NCBI GenBank assembly: GCA_045807925.1
Contig: JBJMGK010000062.1
Span: 1-64,000, forward strand
DNA length: 64,000 nt
DNA from: Bog-105 sp045807925
GTDB taxonomy: Bacteria > Acidobacteriota > Terriglobia > Bryobacterales > Bryobacteraceae
Reading direction: 5' to 3'
In this document: positions 9,081 through 17,750 of the stretch, one piece after another
How positions within the stretch are numbered: the first letter of the stretch is position 1
Layout: each line of letters starts with the position of its first letter
Program-made: the position numbers and the translations under genes
Notes under the pieces: model-generated
The model's database searches: none
Told to the model about the DNA's origin: nothing
The model's input: only the letters and a program-made list of their open reading frames with translations

Positions 9081-9950
9081 CTACATCACAATCTTGTTCA
9101 GCGGATATTCGACAATCCCTTGCGCACCGGCTTCTCGCAGACGCGGAATAATGTCGCGTACCGTGAGTTCGTCGAGAATCGTGTTGACTGCCACCCAGGA
9201 TTCGTCGCTCAATTGCGAAATCGTGGGATTCTTTAGCGCAGGCAAGGCCCTAAGGAGGTCGGCAAGATGTGCTCTCGGTACGTTCATCATGAGTCCCACT
9301 TTGCCGAGAGCGCTCATCGCACCCTCAAGTAGTAGCTTCACGTCCTGGAGCTTGCGCCGCTTCCAGTCATCGGACCAGGCCGCGTTATTGGCTATCAGTT
9401 GCGTGTTCGATTCAAGCACGGTTTCGATGATCCGCAGCTTGTTGGCTCGAAGCGATGAACCTGTTTCCGTCACTTCGACGATGGCATCCGCGAGTTCCGG
9501 CGGTTTCACCTCCGTTGCGCCCCAACTGAATTCGACTTTTGCTTTGACACCTTTCGCAGCCAGGTAGCGCTTCGTTGTCGAAACCAGTTCCGTCGCAATC
9601 GTCTTGCCGTGCAAGTCCTCGACGGTGTGAAAGCAAGAGTTTTCTGGCGCAGCTAAGACCCACCGAACCTTCCCGAAGCTCTGCTTGGCATACACGAGAT
9701 CGGCCACTGTTTGGACGCTCGCTTCGTTCTCTTCCACCCAGTCACGGCCCGTTAACCCAGCGTCAAGCACTCCATCCTCGACGTACCGTGCCATCTCTTG
9801 CGCACGAATCAACATGCATTCAATCTCCGGATCGTCGATTGAAGGGAAATAGCTGCGGCTGCTCGTCGTTATGGTGAAACCAGCCCGGCGGAACAACTCA
9901 ATCGTGGCGTTCTCCAGGCTTCCTTTGGGAATGCCGAGTTTCAGCTTCAC
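9081..9950 (-). CDS. hisG: ATP phosphoribosyltransferase, long form
   Basis: HisG starts histidine synthesis by joining ATP and PRPP. The protein is 289 residues and carries a C-terminal ACT-like regulatory domain (about residues 210-289, ending EAGAQGIVEYPLNKIVM). This is the long form that works without HisZ and is usually inhibited by histidine. The catalytic part includes LKLGIPKGSLENAT, DAGLTGRDWVEE and VEVTETGSSLRAN. The start is the GTG at 9950, which overlaps the hisI stop as GTGA; the frame stays open upstream to 10166 but that stretch lies inside hisI. Confidence 0.95.
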   Translation of the reverse strand: MKLKLGIPKGSLENATIELFRRAGFTITTSSRSYFPSIDDPEIECMLIRAQEMARYVEDGVLDAGLTGRDWVEENEASVQTVADLVYAKQSFGKVRWVLAAPENSCFHTVEDLHGKTIATELVSTTKRYLAAKGVKAKVEFSWGATEVKPPELADAIVEVTETGSSLRANKLRIIETVLESNTQLIANNAAWSDDWKRRKLQDVKLLLEGAMSALGKVGLMMNVPRAHLADLLRALPALKNPTISQLSDESWVAVNTILDELTVRDIIPRLREAGAQGIVEYPLNKIVM

Positions 9951-10339
9951 TTGCTGACTCCGTACACCTTCTCGGCATCGTAGACCTTTGTGTCTTGCTC
10001 TTCCCAGCTGTCCTGTTTCAACGTACGGTAAAAACAACTTTGATAGCCGTTGTGGCAAACGCCCGGCCCAATCGGCTCGGCCTGGATCAGAAGCGCATCC
10101 GCATCGCAATCGGTTGCAATTGACTTCAACAGCAAGTAGTGACCGGAAGTCTCGCCCTTGGTCCATAGCTTCTGGCGCGACCGGCTGTAGAACGTTACGT
10201 GGCCGGTACTGAGAGTTTTCTCGAACGCGTCGCGATTCATATAGCCGACCATCAACACGCGGTGGCTCTGCTCGTCCTGCACCACCGCCGTGATTAGTCC
10301 GTCCTGTTTATCGAAATCTAAGATGTCGCTCGTTGCCAT
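9947..10339 (-). CDS. hisI: Phosphoribosyl-AMP cyclohydrolase
   Basis: HisI opens the purine ring of phosphoribosyl-AMP. Visible are VGYMNRDAFEKTLSTGHVTFYSRSRQKLWTKGETSG and the zinc/magnesium segment CDADALLI with CHNGYQSCFYR. At 130 residues it is the single-domain form; the HisE pyrophosphatase domain is absent and hisE must lie outside the window. It is the first structural gene of the operon, directly downstream of the attenuator hairpin. No strong ribosome binding site precedes its ATG. Confidence 0.95.
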   Translation of the reverse strand: MATSDILDFDKQDGLITAVVQDEQSHRVLMVGYMNRDAFEKTLSTGHVTFYSRSRQKLWTKGETSGHYLLLKSIATDCDADALLIQAEPIGPGVCHNGYQSCFYRTLKQDSWEEQDTKVYDAEKVYGVSK

Positions 10340-10348
10340 GGTCCAAAG

Positions 10349-10373
10349 AAAAAGCCCGCCATTGTGGCGGGCC
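10349..10373 (-). terminator. Attenuator hairpin of the his operon
   Basis: On the minus strand GCCCGCC (10372-10366), loop ACAAT and GGCGGGC (10360-10354) form a perfect 7-bp stem followed by five T (10353-10349), a textbook intrinsic terminator. It lies between the leader peptide gene and hisI, ten bases before the hisI start codon. A competing partner, GGCGAGGC (10410-10403), sits right after the leader stop codon. It can pair with the terminator's 5' arm (seven base pairs, one bulged A), which would act as an antiterminator. Confidence 0.85.
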
Positions 10374-10410
10374 GTACAGTTTCAGATAAGAACTCGAACG
10401 CAGCCTCGCC

Positions 10411-10458
10411 TTAGAACACCGAGTGGTGGCGATGATGGCGAATTGCGTTGAAGATCAT
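10411..10458 (-). CDS. hisL: His operon leader peptide MIFNAIRHHRHHSVF
   Basis: A 15-codon ORF with His codons at positions 8, 9, 11 and 12 (CAT CAT CGC CAC CAC). It ends TAA 38 bases before the attenuator stem. Clustered His codons before a terminator and the his operon are the classic sign of ribosome-mediated attenuation: stalling at His codons when His-tRNA is scarce favours the antiterminator, while completion of the peptide puts the ribosome over GGCGAGGC and lets the terminator form. No Shine-Dalgarno site is seen; with the promoter so close, the transcript may be almost leaderless. Confidence 0.85.
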   Translation of the reverse strand: MIFNAIRHHRHHSVF

Positions 10459-10466
10459 CAAGTCGC

Positions 10467-10475
10467 AGTATAGCA
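10467..10475 (-). promoter_or_regulatory. Extended -10 promoter of the his operon
   Basis: TGCTATACT on the minus strand matches an extended -10 (TGnTATAAT, one mismatch). No clear -35 is seen 16-18 bases upstream, as is common for extended -10 promoters. Only eight bases lie between the hexamer and the ATG of hisL, so transcription would start at or one or two bases before the ATG. Confidence 0.6.
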
Positions 10476-10508
10476 ATCCGCCGTTCGCGCTCCCTGAGAC
10501 TGGTCGCG

Positions 10509-10536
10509 GCTGACCAAAACAAAAGTGGTCTAAAAT
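10509..10536 (+). promoter_or_regulatory. Putative dnaB promoter
   Basis: GCTGAC (10509-10514) and TAAAAT (10531-10536) are spaced 16 bases, a plausible sigma-70 promoter pointing at dnaB and away from his. The implied 5' UTR is about 145 nt; it contains no ORF or structure I can name. Confidence 0.45.
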
Positions 10537-10687
10537 GATTCGAGGAAAGCTTGTGGAAATCCTGTTTTTTCAGGTGCTCGAAATCAGCGCCTGTCGGATT
10601 CAACCATGTGGAAGTCGCCATGTTCTCGAATTGTTCTCCCTTGAAGGCAACTAGCTGCGCACGTTAAGTTAACCGAGTTCTCCTTTG

Positions 10688-12064
10688 ATGGCTGCACGCG
10701 ATCTAAGTCTCGATCAGGTTCTTCCCGACAACATCGACGCCGAACGTTTCGTCCTCGGTGCGATCATGAGCAGCGAAAATGCTTTCCTGCAAGTAGCAGG
10801 CACCCTCGGCGCCGAAGATTTCAGCCTCGAGAAGCATAAGCGCATTTTTCTCCGCATGATGGATCTCCACGAGCGTGGAGAAAGGATTGACCGCGTCACC
10901 CTGGCCAACGAGCTGATGAAGCAAGGCCAATTGCAATCGGTTGACGGTCTCAGCTATCTCGTATCGCTCGATGATGGCCTCCCCCAGCTGCACAACCTCG
11001 ACAGTTATGTTTCGATCGTTCGCGAGAAGGCCTTACTCCGGCGCATCATCACTGTCTCGCAGGACACGATCGACCGCTGTCTGACCTGCGAAGAAGACGC
11101 CAAACAAATCCTGGGCGCAGTCGAAGACGCATTGATGAAGCTCGGGGACGTTCAGTCGAAGAACTCGCTGGCGAATCCTGCGCAGATCATCACCGAGTAC
11201 GAGGGTGGCATCAACGCGTTCCTCGATACCAGCAAGCGGATTAAGGGAATCAGCACCGGTTTCTTGAAATTCGATGAGATGACCGGTGGACTTCGCGAAG
11301 GAGAACTGTTCGTTCTCGCCGCGCGGCCGGCGATGGGCAAAACTGCGCTTGCCTTAAACATCGCCCAGCATGTGGCCAGTAACCAGGCGAATCCGAAAGC
11401 TGTGGCGGTGTTCTCGCTCGAAATGTCGAAAGAGTCGCTCCTGACACGTATGCTCTGTGCTTCGGCTCGTGTCGATCAGCAACGGTTTCGGGCAGGTTAC
11501 TTGAATCCGGATGAACGGCGCTCGCTTCAGGAAGCCATGTATCAGATGGTGGAGACGCCATTATTCATCGACGACACAGCCGGCACGAATCTGATGGACG
11601 TCCACTCGAAGCTGCGACGGCTTCAGGCGGAACACGATCTCGGTCTGGTGGTGATTGATTATCTGCAGCTGATGCAAGGACGCGGACGTTTCGAGAACCG
11701 GGTGCAGGAGATCAGCTCTTTATCCCGAGGCTTTAAGCTGATGTCGAAAGAGCTGCGGGTTCCGTTTCTCGTGTTGTCCCAGCTCAGCCGCGCCCCTGAG
11801 ACTCGCCCCGGCGATCACCGCCCTATGCTCAGCGATCTACGCGAATCGGGCAGTATCGAGCAGGATGCCGATATGGTCGGCTTCATCTTTCGCGAGGAAG
11901 TATATCGTCCCGATAAAGAGAGCTTGAAAGGAATCGCAGAGTTGATTCTCGCCAAGCAGCGTAACGGCCCCACAGGACGCATCAAGCTTGCGTTCTTGAA
12001 CCGTTTTACAAAGTTTGAGAACCTGGCCGCCGACACCGGCGACGACGACGCGCCGTTCGAATAA
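10688..12064 (+). CDS. dnaB: Replicative DNA helicase
   Basis: DnaB is the ring helicase that unwinds DNA at the fork. The N-terminal domain (residues 10-110) contains LPDNIDAERFVLGAIM. The RecA-like domain has Walker A at AARPAMGKTALAL, ALFSLEMS-type motif (VAVFSLEMSKESL), VVIDYLQLM (Walker B), VLSQLSRAPE and LSDLRESGSIEQDADMV. Length is 458 residues, typical. An ATG at 10688 is preferred over the in-frame TTG one codon before. It is transcribed away from the his operon. Confidence 0.96.
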   Translation: MAARDLSLDQVLPDNIDAERFVLGAIMSSENAFLQVAGTLGAEDFSLEKHKRIFLRMMDLHERGERIDRVTLANELMKQGQLQSVDGLSYLVSLDDGLPQLHNLDSYVSIVREKALLRRIITVSQDTIDRCLTCEEDAKQILGAVEDALMKLGDVQSKNSLANPAQIITEYEGGINAFLDTSKRIKGISTGFLKFDEMTGGLREGELFVLAARPAMGKTALALNIAQHVASNQANPKAVAVFSLEMSKESLLTRMLCASARVDQQRFRAGYLNPDERRSLQEAMYQMVETPLFIDDTAGTNLMDVHSKLRRLQAEHDLGLVVIDYLQLMQGRGRFENRVQEISSLSRGFKLMSKELRVPFLVLSQLSRAPETRPGDHRPMLSDLRESGSIEQDADMVGFIFREEVYRPDKESLKGIAELILAKQRNGPTGRIKLAFLNRFTKFENLAADTGDDDAPFE

Positions 12065-12066
12065 AC

Positions 12067-12091
12067 CTAGTTTGCTTCGAACCGAAGCTAG
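12067..12091. terminator. Weak hairpin between convergent dnaB and oxidoreductase genes
   Basis: CTAG-ttt-GCTTCG-aac-CGAAGC-TAG is a small inverted repeat located where the two convergent genes end. There is no T-run on either side, so its role as terminator is uncertain. Confidence 0.3.
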
Positions 12092-13095
12092 AACCGCAGA
12101 CAGATCTTGCCGAAGTGCCGCTGCTTCTCCATATACCGCAACGCCTCGGGAAAATCTGTCCAGGGGAACACCTGATCGATCACGGGCTTGATGTTGTGAA
12201 ACGCAATGGCGTGATTCATCCGCTCGAACATCCAGCGCGATCCGACGTAGATGCCCTGCACCCGGATGCTGTTCATCAAGATGCTTGTGGGCGCCACGCT
12301 TGGTTCCACGCCGCTCAGCAGGCCAATGACGCTGATCAATCCGCCCATGCGCACAGACTTCAGCGATTTCGGCAAGGTGTCGCTGCCGCCTACTTCCACC
12401 ACGTTATCGACGCCAATGCCGTCTGTCAGTTTGCGGGCAGCTTCATCCCAAGCAGGACTTGTTTTATAGTTCACCGTCTCAGCGGCGCCCATCGAGCGTA
12501 CCCGCTCGAGTTTCTCGTCGCTGCTCGATGTGACTATCGTGCGCAATCCCGCCGCTTTTGCAAACTGCAGCGCAAAAACCGACACACCCCCGGTGCCCTG
12601 GATGAGGACGGTTTGCCCCGGCACAGCAGGAGCGCATTCGAAGAGAGCATGCCAGGCTGTCACGGCAGCGCAAGGCAGACAAGCGGCTTCTTCGTCGCTG
12701 AGCGAAGGAGGAACGGAAACGACGCCGTCCTCTGAAAACAGAACGTATTCTCCGAGCACGCCCTGGACAGCACCTCCGAGCGCAGAATTCCACTTCTCGC
12801 GCGTGATCTGGCCATCGATCCACTTCTGCATGAAAATACCGGCGACGCGATCGCCTTTCGTCCATCGCTCTACACCCGACCCGACTTCTTCGATGACGCC
12901 GACACCGTCAGAGAGCGGCCGCATGGGGCGCTTGAGGCGCGGATTATACTTTCCCTCGACAACCCGAAGGTCGCGAAAGTTAAGCGAGGCCGCGGTCATC
13001 CTGACCAGCACTTGTCCAGGCCCTGGCTGCGGGGCTTCGACCTCGGCGAGCTGCAACCTGTCAATGCCGAACTCCGGGATCTCAAATTGCTTCAT
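12088..13095 (-). CDS. Zinc-independent quinone oxidoreductase-like alcohol dehydrogenase
   Basis: A 335-residue medium-chain dehydrogenase/reductase. The GroES-like N-terminal half (MTAASLNFRDLRVVEGKY, PLSDGVGVIEEVG) lacks the catalytic-zinc Cys and His of true alcohol dehydrogenases. The Rossmann half has VLIQGTGGVSVFALQFAKAAG, followed by the SSDEKLERVRSMGA segment expected for NADP(H)-type enzymes. This resembles quinone or crotonyl-type reductases. The start overlaps the trpD stop by four bases, so the two genes are probably co-transcribed. No functional link to tryptophan is evident and the substrate is unknown. Confidence 0.85.
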   Translation of the reverse strand: MKQFEIPEFGIDRLQLAEVEAPQPGPGQVLVRMTAASLNFRDLRVVEGKYNPRLKRPMRPLSDGVGVIEEVGSGVERWTKGDRVAGIFMQKWIDGQITREKWNSALGGAVQGVLGEYVLFSEDGVVSVPPSLSDEEAACLPCAAVTAWHALFECAPAVPGQTVLIQGTGGVSVFALQFAKAAGLRTIVTSSSDEKLERVRSMGAAETVNYKTSPAWDEAARKLTDGIGVDNVVEVGGSDTLPKSLKSVRMGGLISVIGLLSGVEPSVAPTSILMNSIRVQGIYVGSRWMFERMNHAIAFHNIKPVIDQVFPWTDFPEALRYMEKQRHFGKICLRF

Positions 13096-14162
13096 GCGTT
13101 CACATTCGTGGTGAATTGAATCAGTTCGTCCAGTTTCCGCCGTGCTGCGCCGCTGTCGATGGATTCGGCTGCGACTGCAACTGCGGCCTTCAACTCCGAC
13201 GCGCGCTGGCCAAGGGCTATGGCAGCAGCCGCATTCGCAACGACTACATCACGCGCCGGTCCTGGTTGGCCATCGAACACGGACCGAATAATCGCGGCGT
13301 TCGTCTCCGCATCTCCGCCCTTCAAATCGTCTGGAGCACTTTGCTCCAGGCCGAAGTCGGACGGCCACCATCGCCCCTTCTGCACTTTGCCGTCTTCGAC
13401 TTGAAAGATTGTCGTGTACGTGGTCGTGGTGATCTCATCCAGCCCATCGCCGCCGGCCACAACAAATGCACGCTCAGTTCCGAGCCGGGCAGAGGCGTTC
13501 GCCAACATCTCGGCCGCCCTGACGGAAAATGCGCCAATCACTTGAAAACGAGCCCGGGCCGGATTTGTGAGAGGCCCCAGCAGGTTGAACGCAGTCCTTC
13601 CCCGGAGCAGCGCCCGAGCTTCCCGGGCATTGCTCATGGACGGGTGAAACGAAGGCGCATACAGAAACCCGATGCCAATTTCTTGAACGCACCCGGCAAC
13701 CTGCTCCGGCGAGAGGTCAACGCGCACTCCCATTTGTTCAAGAAGGTCGCAACTCCCGCATCGGCTTGATATCTTCCTGTTGCCGTGTTTCGCAACGCGC
13801 ATGCCCGCGCCTGCCACGACGAAGGCAGCTGCAGTTGAGATGTTGAACGTGTCTGCGTTATCGCCTCCCGTACCGCAGGTGTCGATCAACGGAGCCTCTG
13901 TTTGGTCTACGTGGATGGGGAGACTCAACTCGCGCATAGCGGCTGCGAATCCCACAATCTCGGCAACTGTTTCGCCCTTATTGCGAAGGAACAGCAGAAT
14001 CTCCGCGACTTCTTCGACGCTCATTTCTCCGGAAAGAATCCGGCGCATCAAATCGGAAGCTTCCGGCTGCGTGAGGTGAATCCAGTTGCGAAAAGGCAGA
14101 TAGCTTCGCCTGGGTGTGGACATGGGCAGAAGCGTTTCCGGTTCCTCTAATTCAGAAATCAT
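13092..14162 (-). CDS. trpD: Anthranilate phosphoribosyltransferase
   Basis: TrpD transfers phosphoribose from PRPP to anthranilate. Visible are DTCGTGGDNADTFNIST (PRPP loop), KHGNRKISSRCGSCDLLEQMG (usually KHGNRSVSSKSGSADVLE), and the VVAGGDGLDEIT segment binding magnesium and PRPP. The two Cys in the usually SGSAD stretch are unusual but on this evidence need not inactivate it. The start may be 14162 or the Met 13 codons later (14123); neither has a strong ribosome binding site. No other trp genes are nearby. Confidence 0.93.
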   Translation of the reverse strand: MISELEEPETLLPMSTPRRSYLPFRNWIHLTQPEASDLMRRILSGEMSVEEVAEILLFLRNKGETVAEIVGFAAAMRELSLPIHVDQTEAPLIDTCGTGGDNADTFNISTAAAFVVAGAGMRVAKHGNRKISSRCGSCDLLEQMGVRVDLSPEQVAGCVQEIGIGFLYAPSFHPSMSNAREARALLRGRTAFNLLGPLTNPARARFQVIGAFSVRAAEMLANASARLGTERAFVVAGGDGLDEITTTTYTTIFQVEDGKVQKGRWWPSDFGLEQSAPDDLKGGDAETNAAIIRSVFDGQPGPARDVVVANAAAAIALGQRASELKAAVAVAAESIDSGAARRKLDELIQFTTNVNA

Positions 14163-14563
14163 TCAGTTCTGTATCAAGCGTTCGACGGGTCGATATGAAC
14201 GCGGCCCGCCCTAAGTCCGATTCCGAAGTTGAAAGTGCGCGTAGAATTCGAAACTGTCGTAAAAGCTGTCAACGACCACTCCTGTCACATACCGGGACGG
14301 AAACTATACGCGATCTCTCGCCCAGCAGACCGATAACGTTCCCCAAGTGTTAAAGCCCTGTACAGTCACGGCCAGCGAATCGACAGGAAACGCTCACTGT
14401 AGAAACTGTGGACCAATTGCCCTTACCACAAGATAACGTGCCCACCTTTCTCCGGCACCGCTGCGGCGACGGCCCTAACTAACCACCCATTGTGAACTAC
14501 TCGTACCATTAACATCGTAGTTTCTCGACCCGCTACGCTTGAAGGCAAGTAAGGAGTTCCTTT
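14163..14563. other. Divergent intergenic region trpD/aroF
   Basis: About 400 nt without a convincing gene. On the minus strand TTGACA (14272-14267) could be a -35 for trpD, but the hexamers 16-18 bases on are poor. I looked for a Trp- or Phe/Tyr-rich leader peptide and for a T-box motif and found neither. AAGGAG (14551-14556) is the ribosome binding site of the downstream aroF gene. Confidence 0.4.
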
Positions 14564-15598
14564 GTGTTAGTCGTCATGAAAGCTCTCGCGCACCCCGAGG
14601 ATATCGATCGCGTCTGCCGGCGTATTGAATCTCTCGGATACAAGCCACACATCATTCCGGGGGAACAGAGGACGGCTATCGGGATTACCGGAAACAGCGG
14701 CCCCATCGATGCTGCCGAATTCGAAGGTCTTCCCGGCGTAGCGGAAGCAATTCGCGTGTCGAAGGCCTATAAGCTTGTCAGCCGCGAGACGAAGCCCGAA
14801 AACACGATTGTAAAGGTGAACGGCGTACCCGTGGGTGGTGACGAACTGGTGCTGTGCGGAGGCCCTTGCTCCGTCGAGAGCCGTTCACAAATTCTCGAAT
14901 CCGGGCAAGCGGTCAAAGCAGCAGGCGGGCAACTCCTGAGAGGGGGTGCGTACAAGCCACGGACTTCGCCTTATGCGTTTCAAGGGCTTGGAGAAGAAGG
15001 GCTACGCTACCTGGCCGAGGTGCGAGAAGAAACCGGCCTGGGCATTGTTACCGAAGCAATCGACGTCGAGACTTTCGATCTTGTTGAACGGTACGCGGAT
15101 TGCGTGCAGATCGGAGCGCGAAACATGCAGAACTTCTCGCTTCTGCGGCGCGCAGGCCGTGCCCGCAAGCCTATCTTGTTGAAACGCGGAATGTCTTCCA
15201 CGCTAGAGGAATTTCTGAATGCGGCCGAGTACATCCTGTCGGAGGGCAACTACGATCTCATCCTGTGTGAACGGGGGGTTCGTACCTTCGCCGACCATAC
15301 GCGAAACACACTCGACCTCAGCGTCGTTCCTGCCGTGCAAAACCTGAGCCATCTGCCGATCATCGTCGACCCGAGCCACGGAACGGGCAAGCGTGACAAA
15401 GTTCTTCCTATGTCGCTCGCGGCCGTTGCGGTCGGCGCGTCCGGGCTCATTGTGGAAGTTCATCCGAATCCCGAAAAAGCGCTCTCCGATGGTTACCAGT
15501 CGCTTCCACCGGACCAGTTTTCCGAACTCGCCGAAGAATGCAATGCCCTTCGGGCACTCCTGAACTCAAGGCGACGAGTGCAAGCTGCCCTCGAATAG
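14564..15598 (+). CDS. aroF: 3-deoxy-7-phosphoheptulonate synthase (type I-beta with ferredoxin-like domain)
   Basis: DAHP synthase joins PEP and erythrose 4-phosphate to start the shikimate pathway. The N-terminal 75 or so residues (MLVVMKALAHPEDIDRVCRRI...) form the ferredoxin-like regulatory domain seen in the Thermotoga-type enzyme. The barrel follows with GPCSVES, RGGAYKPRTSPYAFQGLG, IGARNMQNF, LLKRGMSSTLEEF and DPSHGTGKR. The GTG start has AAGGAG seven bases upstream. It is divergent from trpD, whose pathway it feeds. Confidence 0.95.
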   Translation: MLVVMKALAHPEDIDRVCRRIESLGYKPHIIPGEQRTAIGITGNSGPIDAAEFEGLPGVAEAIRVSKAYKLVSRETKPENTIVKVNGVPVGGDELVLCGGPCSVESRSQILESGQAVKAAGGQLLRGGAYKPRTSPYAFQGLGEEGLRYLAEVREETGLGIVTEAIDVETFDLVERYADCVQIGARNMQNFSLLRRAGRARKPILLKRGMSSTLEEFLNAAEYILSEGNYDLILCERGVRTFADHTRNTLDLSVVPAVQNLSHLPIIVDPSHGTGKRDKVLPMSLAAVAVGASGLIVEVHPNPEKALSDGYQSLPPDQFSELAEECNALRALLNSRRRVQAALE

Positions 15599-15686
15599 CA
15601 CCCGCACTCCGAGTCGAGCGCCTGGAACGCGAGATACACTAGCGTTTGGCCATAATCTGTCCCTCATCTGAACAGCAATCCAAACT

Positions 15687-16844
15687 ATGAAAATTCACGA
15701 GTATCAGGCGAAGGCGATCCTCGCCAAGTACGGAGTGCCTGTCCCGCGAGGACAGGTCGCATATACGGTGGAAGAGGCTGAAACCGCTGCCAAAGAGATC
15801 GGGGGCAGCGTCGTTGTGAAGGCCCAGATTCACGCCGGGGGCCGTGGAAAGGGTGGCGGCGTTAAGGTCGCCAAAGATTTCGGGGAAGCTACCGAGGTCG
15901 CCAAGAAAATCATGGGCATGACCTTGGTCACCCATCAAACGGGGCCCGAAGGCCGAGTCGTGCAAAGACTGCTCATTGAGGAGACTCTCCCGATTGAACG
16001 TGAGCTCTATCTCGGCATTGTTCTTGATCGTGCTACCGGACAGAACGTGTTTATGGCCTCGAAGTCCGGCGGTATGGATATCGAGGAAGTGGCAGAGAAA
16101 ACGCCGGACCTGATCCTCAAAGAAGAGCTGATTCCCGGGCAAGTGCTCCAGCCGTTCCAGGCAAGAAAGCTGGCGTTTGCCATGGATATTCCGACTGCAA
16201 GCGTTAACGCGGCAGTCGCGGCGATGACAGCTCTATCCAAGGCCTACGAAGCCGTCGATGGCTCGCTCGCAGAGATCAACCCCTTCATTCTGACGAAGGA
16301 TGGAAAGGTCTACGCACTCGACGCCAAGATCACCATCGACGATAACGCGCTGTACCGTCACAAAGATCTCCTGGAGCTGCGTGACCTGAACGAGGAAGAT
16401 CCTCTCGAGGTGGAGGCTTCGCGGTTCGGCCTGAACTACATCAAGCTTGACGGCAACATTGCCTGCATGGTGAATGGTGCCGGTCTGGCGATGGCCACGA
16501 TGGACATCATCAAATACGCGGGCGGCCAGCCGGCTAACTTCCTGGACGTTGGTGGCGGCGCCAGTGCGGAGCAGATTAAAAATGCCTTCCGTATTCTGCT
16601 CTCAGACGCCAGCGTCAAAGCGGTGCTGATCAACATCTTCGGCGGCATTCTGCGCTGCGATACTCTGGCGAACGGTGTGGTCTCTGCAGCAACGGAACTG
16701 GGCATTAAGATACCCGTCGTAATCCGCATGGAGGGCACGAACGTTGAGCTCGGGCAGAAGATCCTTACCGAGTCGGGCTTTAACTTTACCGTCGCCGATG
16801 GCATGAAGGACGCGGCAGAGAAGGTAGTGAGATTGGCGCAATGA
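15687..16844 (+). CDS. sucC: Succinyl-CoA synthetase, beta subunit
   Basis: The beta subunit binds nucleotide and succinate in the TCA-cycle step succinyl-CoA to succinate with ATP or GTP formation. It begins MKIHEYQAKAILAKYGVPVPRG, continues with the ATP-grasp segment VVVKAQIHAGGRGKGGGVKVA, and has the NPFILTKDGKVYALDAKITIDDNA metal site. The CoA-ligase half includes LDGNIACMVNGAGLAMATMD and NIFGGILRCD. The 385-residue length is standard. It overlaps sucD by four bases. Confidence 0.96.
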   Translation: MKIHEYQAKAILAKYGVPVPRGQVAYTVEEAETAAKEIGGSVVVKAQIHAGGRGKGGGVKVAKDFGEATEVAKKIMGMTLVTHQTGPEGRVVQRLLIEETLPIERELYLGIVLDRATGQNVFMASKSGGMDIEEVAEKTPDLILKEELIPGQVLQPFQARKLAFAMDIPTASVNAAVAAMTALSKAYEAVDGSLAEINPFILTKDGKVYALDAKITIDDNALYRHKDLLELRDLNEEDPLEVEASRFGLNYIKLDGNIACMVNGAGLAMATMDIIKYAGGQPANFLDVGGGASAEQIKNAFRILLSDASVKAVLINIFGGILRCDTLANGVVSAATELGIKIPVVIRMEGTNVELGQKILTESGFNFTVADGMKDAAEKVVRLAQ

Positions 16845-17722
16845 GCGTACTTGTTAACGAAAATACCAGACTTCTTTTCCAGGGATTTACAGGCCGCGAA
16901 GGCACCTTTCACGCGACTCAGGCCATTAACTACGGAACGAAAGTAGTCGGAGGCACTACGCCGGGCAAGGGCGGACAGAAGCACCTTGACCGCCCGGTGT
17001 TCAATTCGGTCGAGGGAGCCGTTCGCGAGACTGGGGCAAATGCCAGCGTGATTTTTGTACCGCCTCCGTTTGCCGCGGATGCGATCATGGAGGCCGCCGA
17101 TGCAGGTCTACCGCTGGTTATCTGCATCACGGAAGGCATCCCGGTTAACGATATGGTCCGGGTATGGGCTTATCTGAAGACCAGACCAGCGACTCGCCTT
17201 GTCGGTCCAAACTGTCCAGGTGTGATTACACCGGGCAAGTGCAAGATCGGCATTATGCCTGGCCACATTCATCTGCCCGGGCACGTCGGCATTGTCTCAA
17301 GATCCGGAACTCTGACCTACGAAGCGGTCGGCCAGCTCACGAAACTCGGTATCGGCCAGTCCACCTGTATCGGCATCGGCGGTGATCCAATCATCGGTAC
17401 CTCTTTCACGGACGCAATGAGGTTGTTCAATGAAGACACGGACACTCACGCGGTCATCATGATTGGAGAAATCGGAGGAAATGCGGAGGAGACGGCCGCA
17501 GCCTACGTAAAAGAGCACGTCAAGAAGCCGGTCGTCGGCTTCATCGCCGGGCAGACCGCTCCTCCCGGCCGCCGTATGGGTCACGCTGGCGCGATTATCT
17601 CGGGCGGATCTGGAAAAGCCGAAAATAAGCTTGCTGCCATGGCAGATGCTGGCATTGTGGTGTGTCCCTCACCGGCCGTTATGGGCGAAAAGATGAAGAC
17701 GGCTCTCGCAGCTCGCGCCTAA
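16841..17722 (+). CDS. sucD: Succinyl-CoA synthetase, alpha subunit
   Basis: The alpha subunit binds CoA and carries the phosphohistidine. Visible are LFQGFTGREGTFHATQAINYGTKVVGG, the GPNCPGVITPGKCKIG segment, SRSGTLTYEAV and the active-site His in MGHAGAIISGGSGKAENK near residue 247. Its ATG overlaps the sucC stop as ATGA. ndk follows 28 bases later. Confidence 0.96.
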   Translation: MSVLVNENTRLLFQGFTGREGTFHATQAINYGTKVVGGTTPGKGGQKHLDRPVFNSVEGAVRETGANASVIFVPPPFAADAIMEAADAGLPLVICITEGIPVNDMVRVWAYLKTRPATRLVGPNCPGVITPGKCKIGIMPGHIHLPGHVGIVSRSGTLTYEAVGQLTKLGIGQSTCIGIGGDPIIGTSFTDAMRLFNEDTDTHAVIMIGEIGGNAEETAAAYVKEHVKKPVVGFIAGQTAPPGRRMGHAGAIISGGSGKAENKLAAMADAGIVVCPSPAVMGEKMKTALAARA

Positions 17723-17750
17723 GCGCTGCTTTCAGGAAAAAAACAAGTTC

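Noticed and set aside
14163..14563. Trp or aromatic leader peptide or T-box before trpD or aroF
   Set aside because: Looked for Trp/Phe/Tyr codon runs and a T-box core on both strands and found none.
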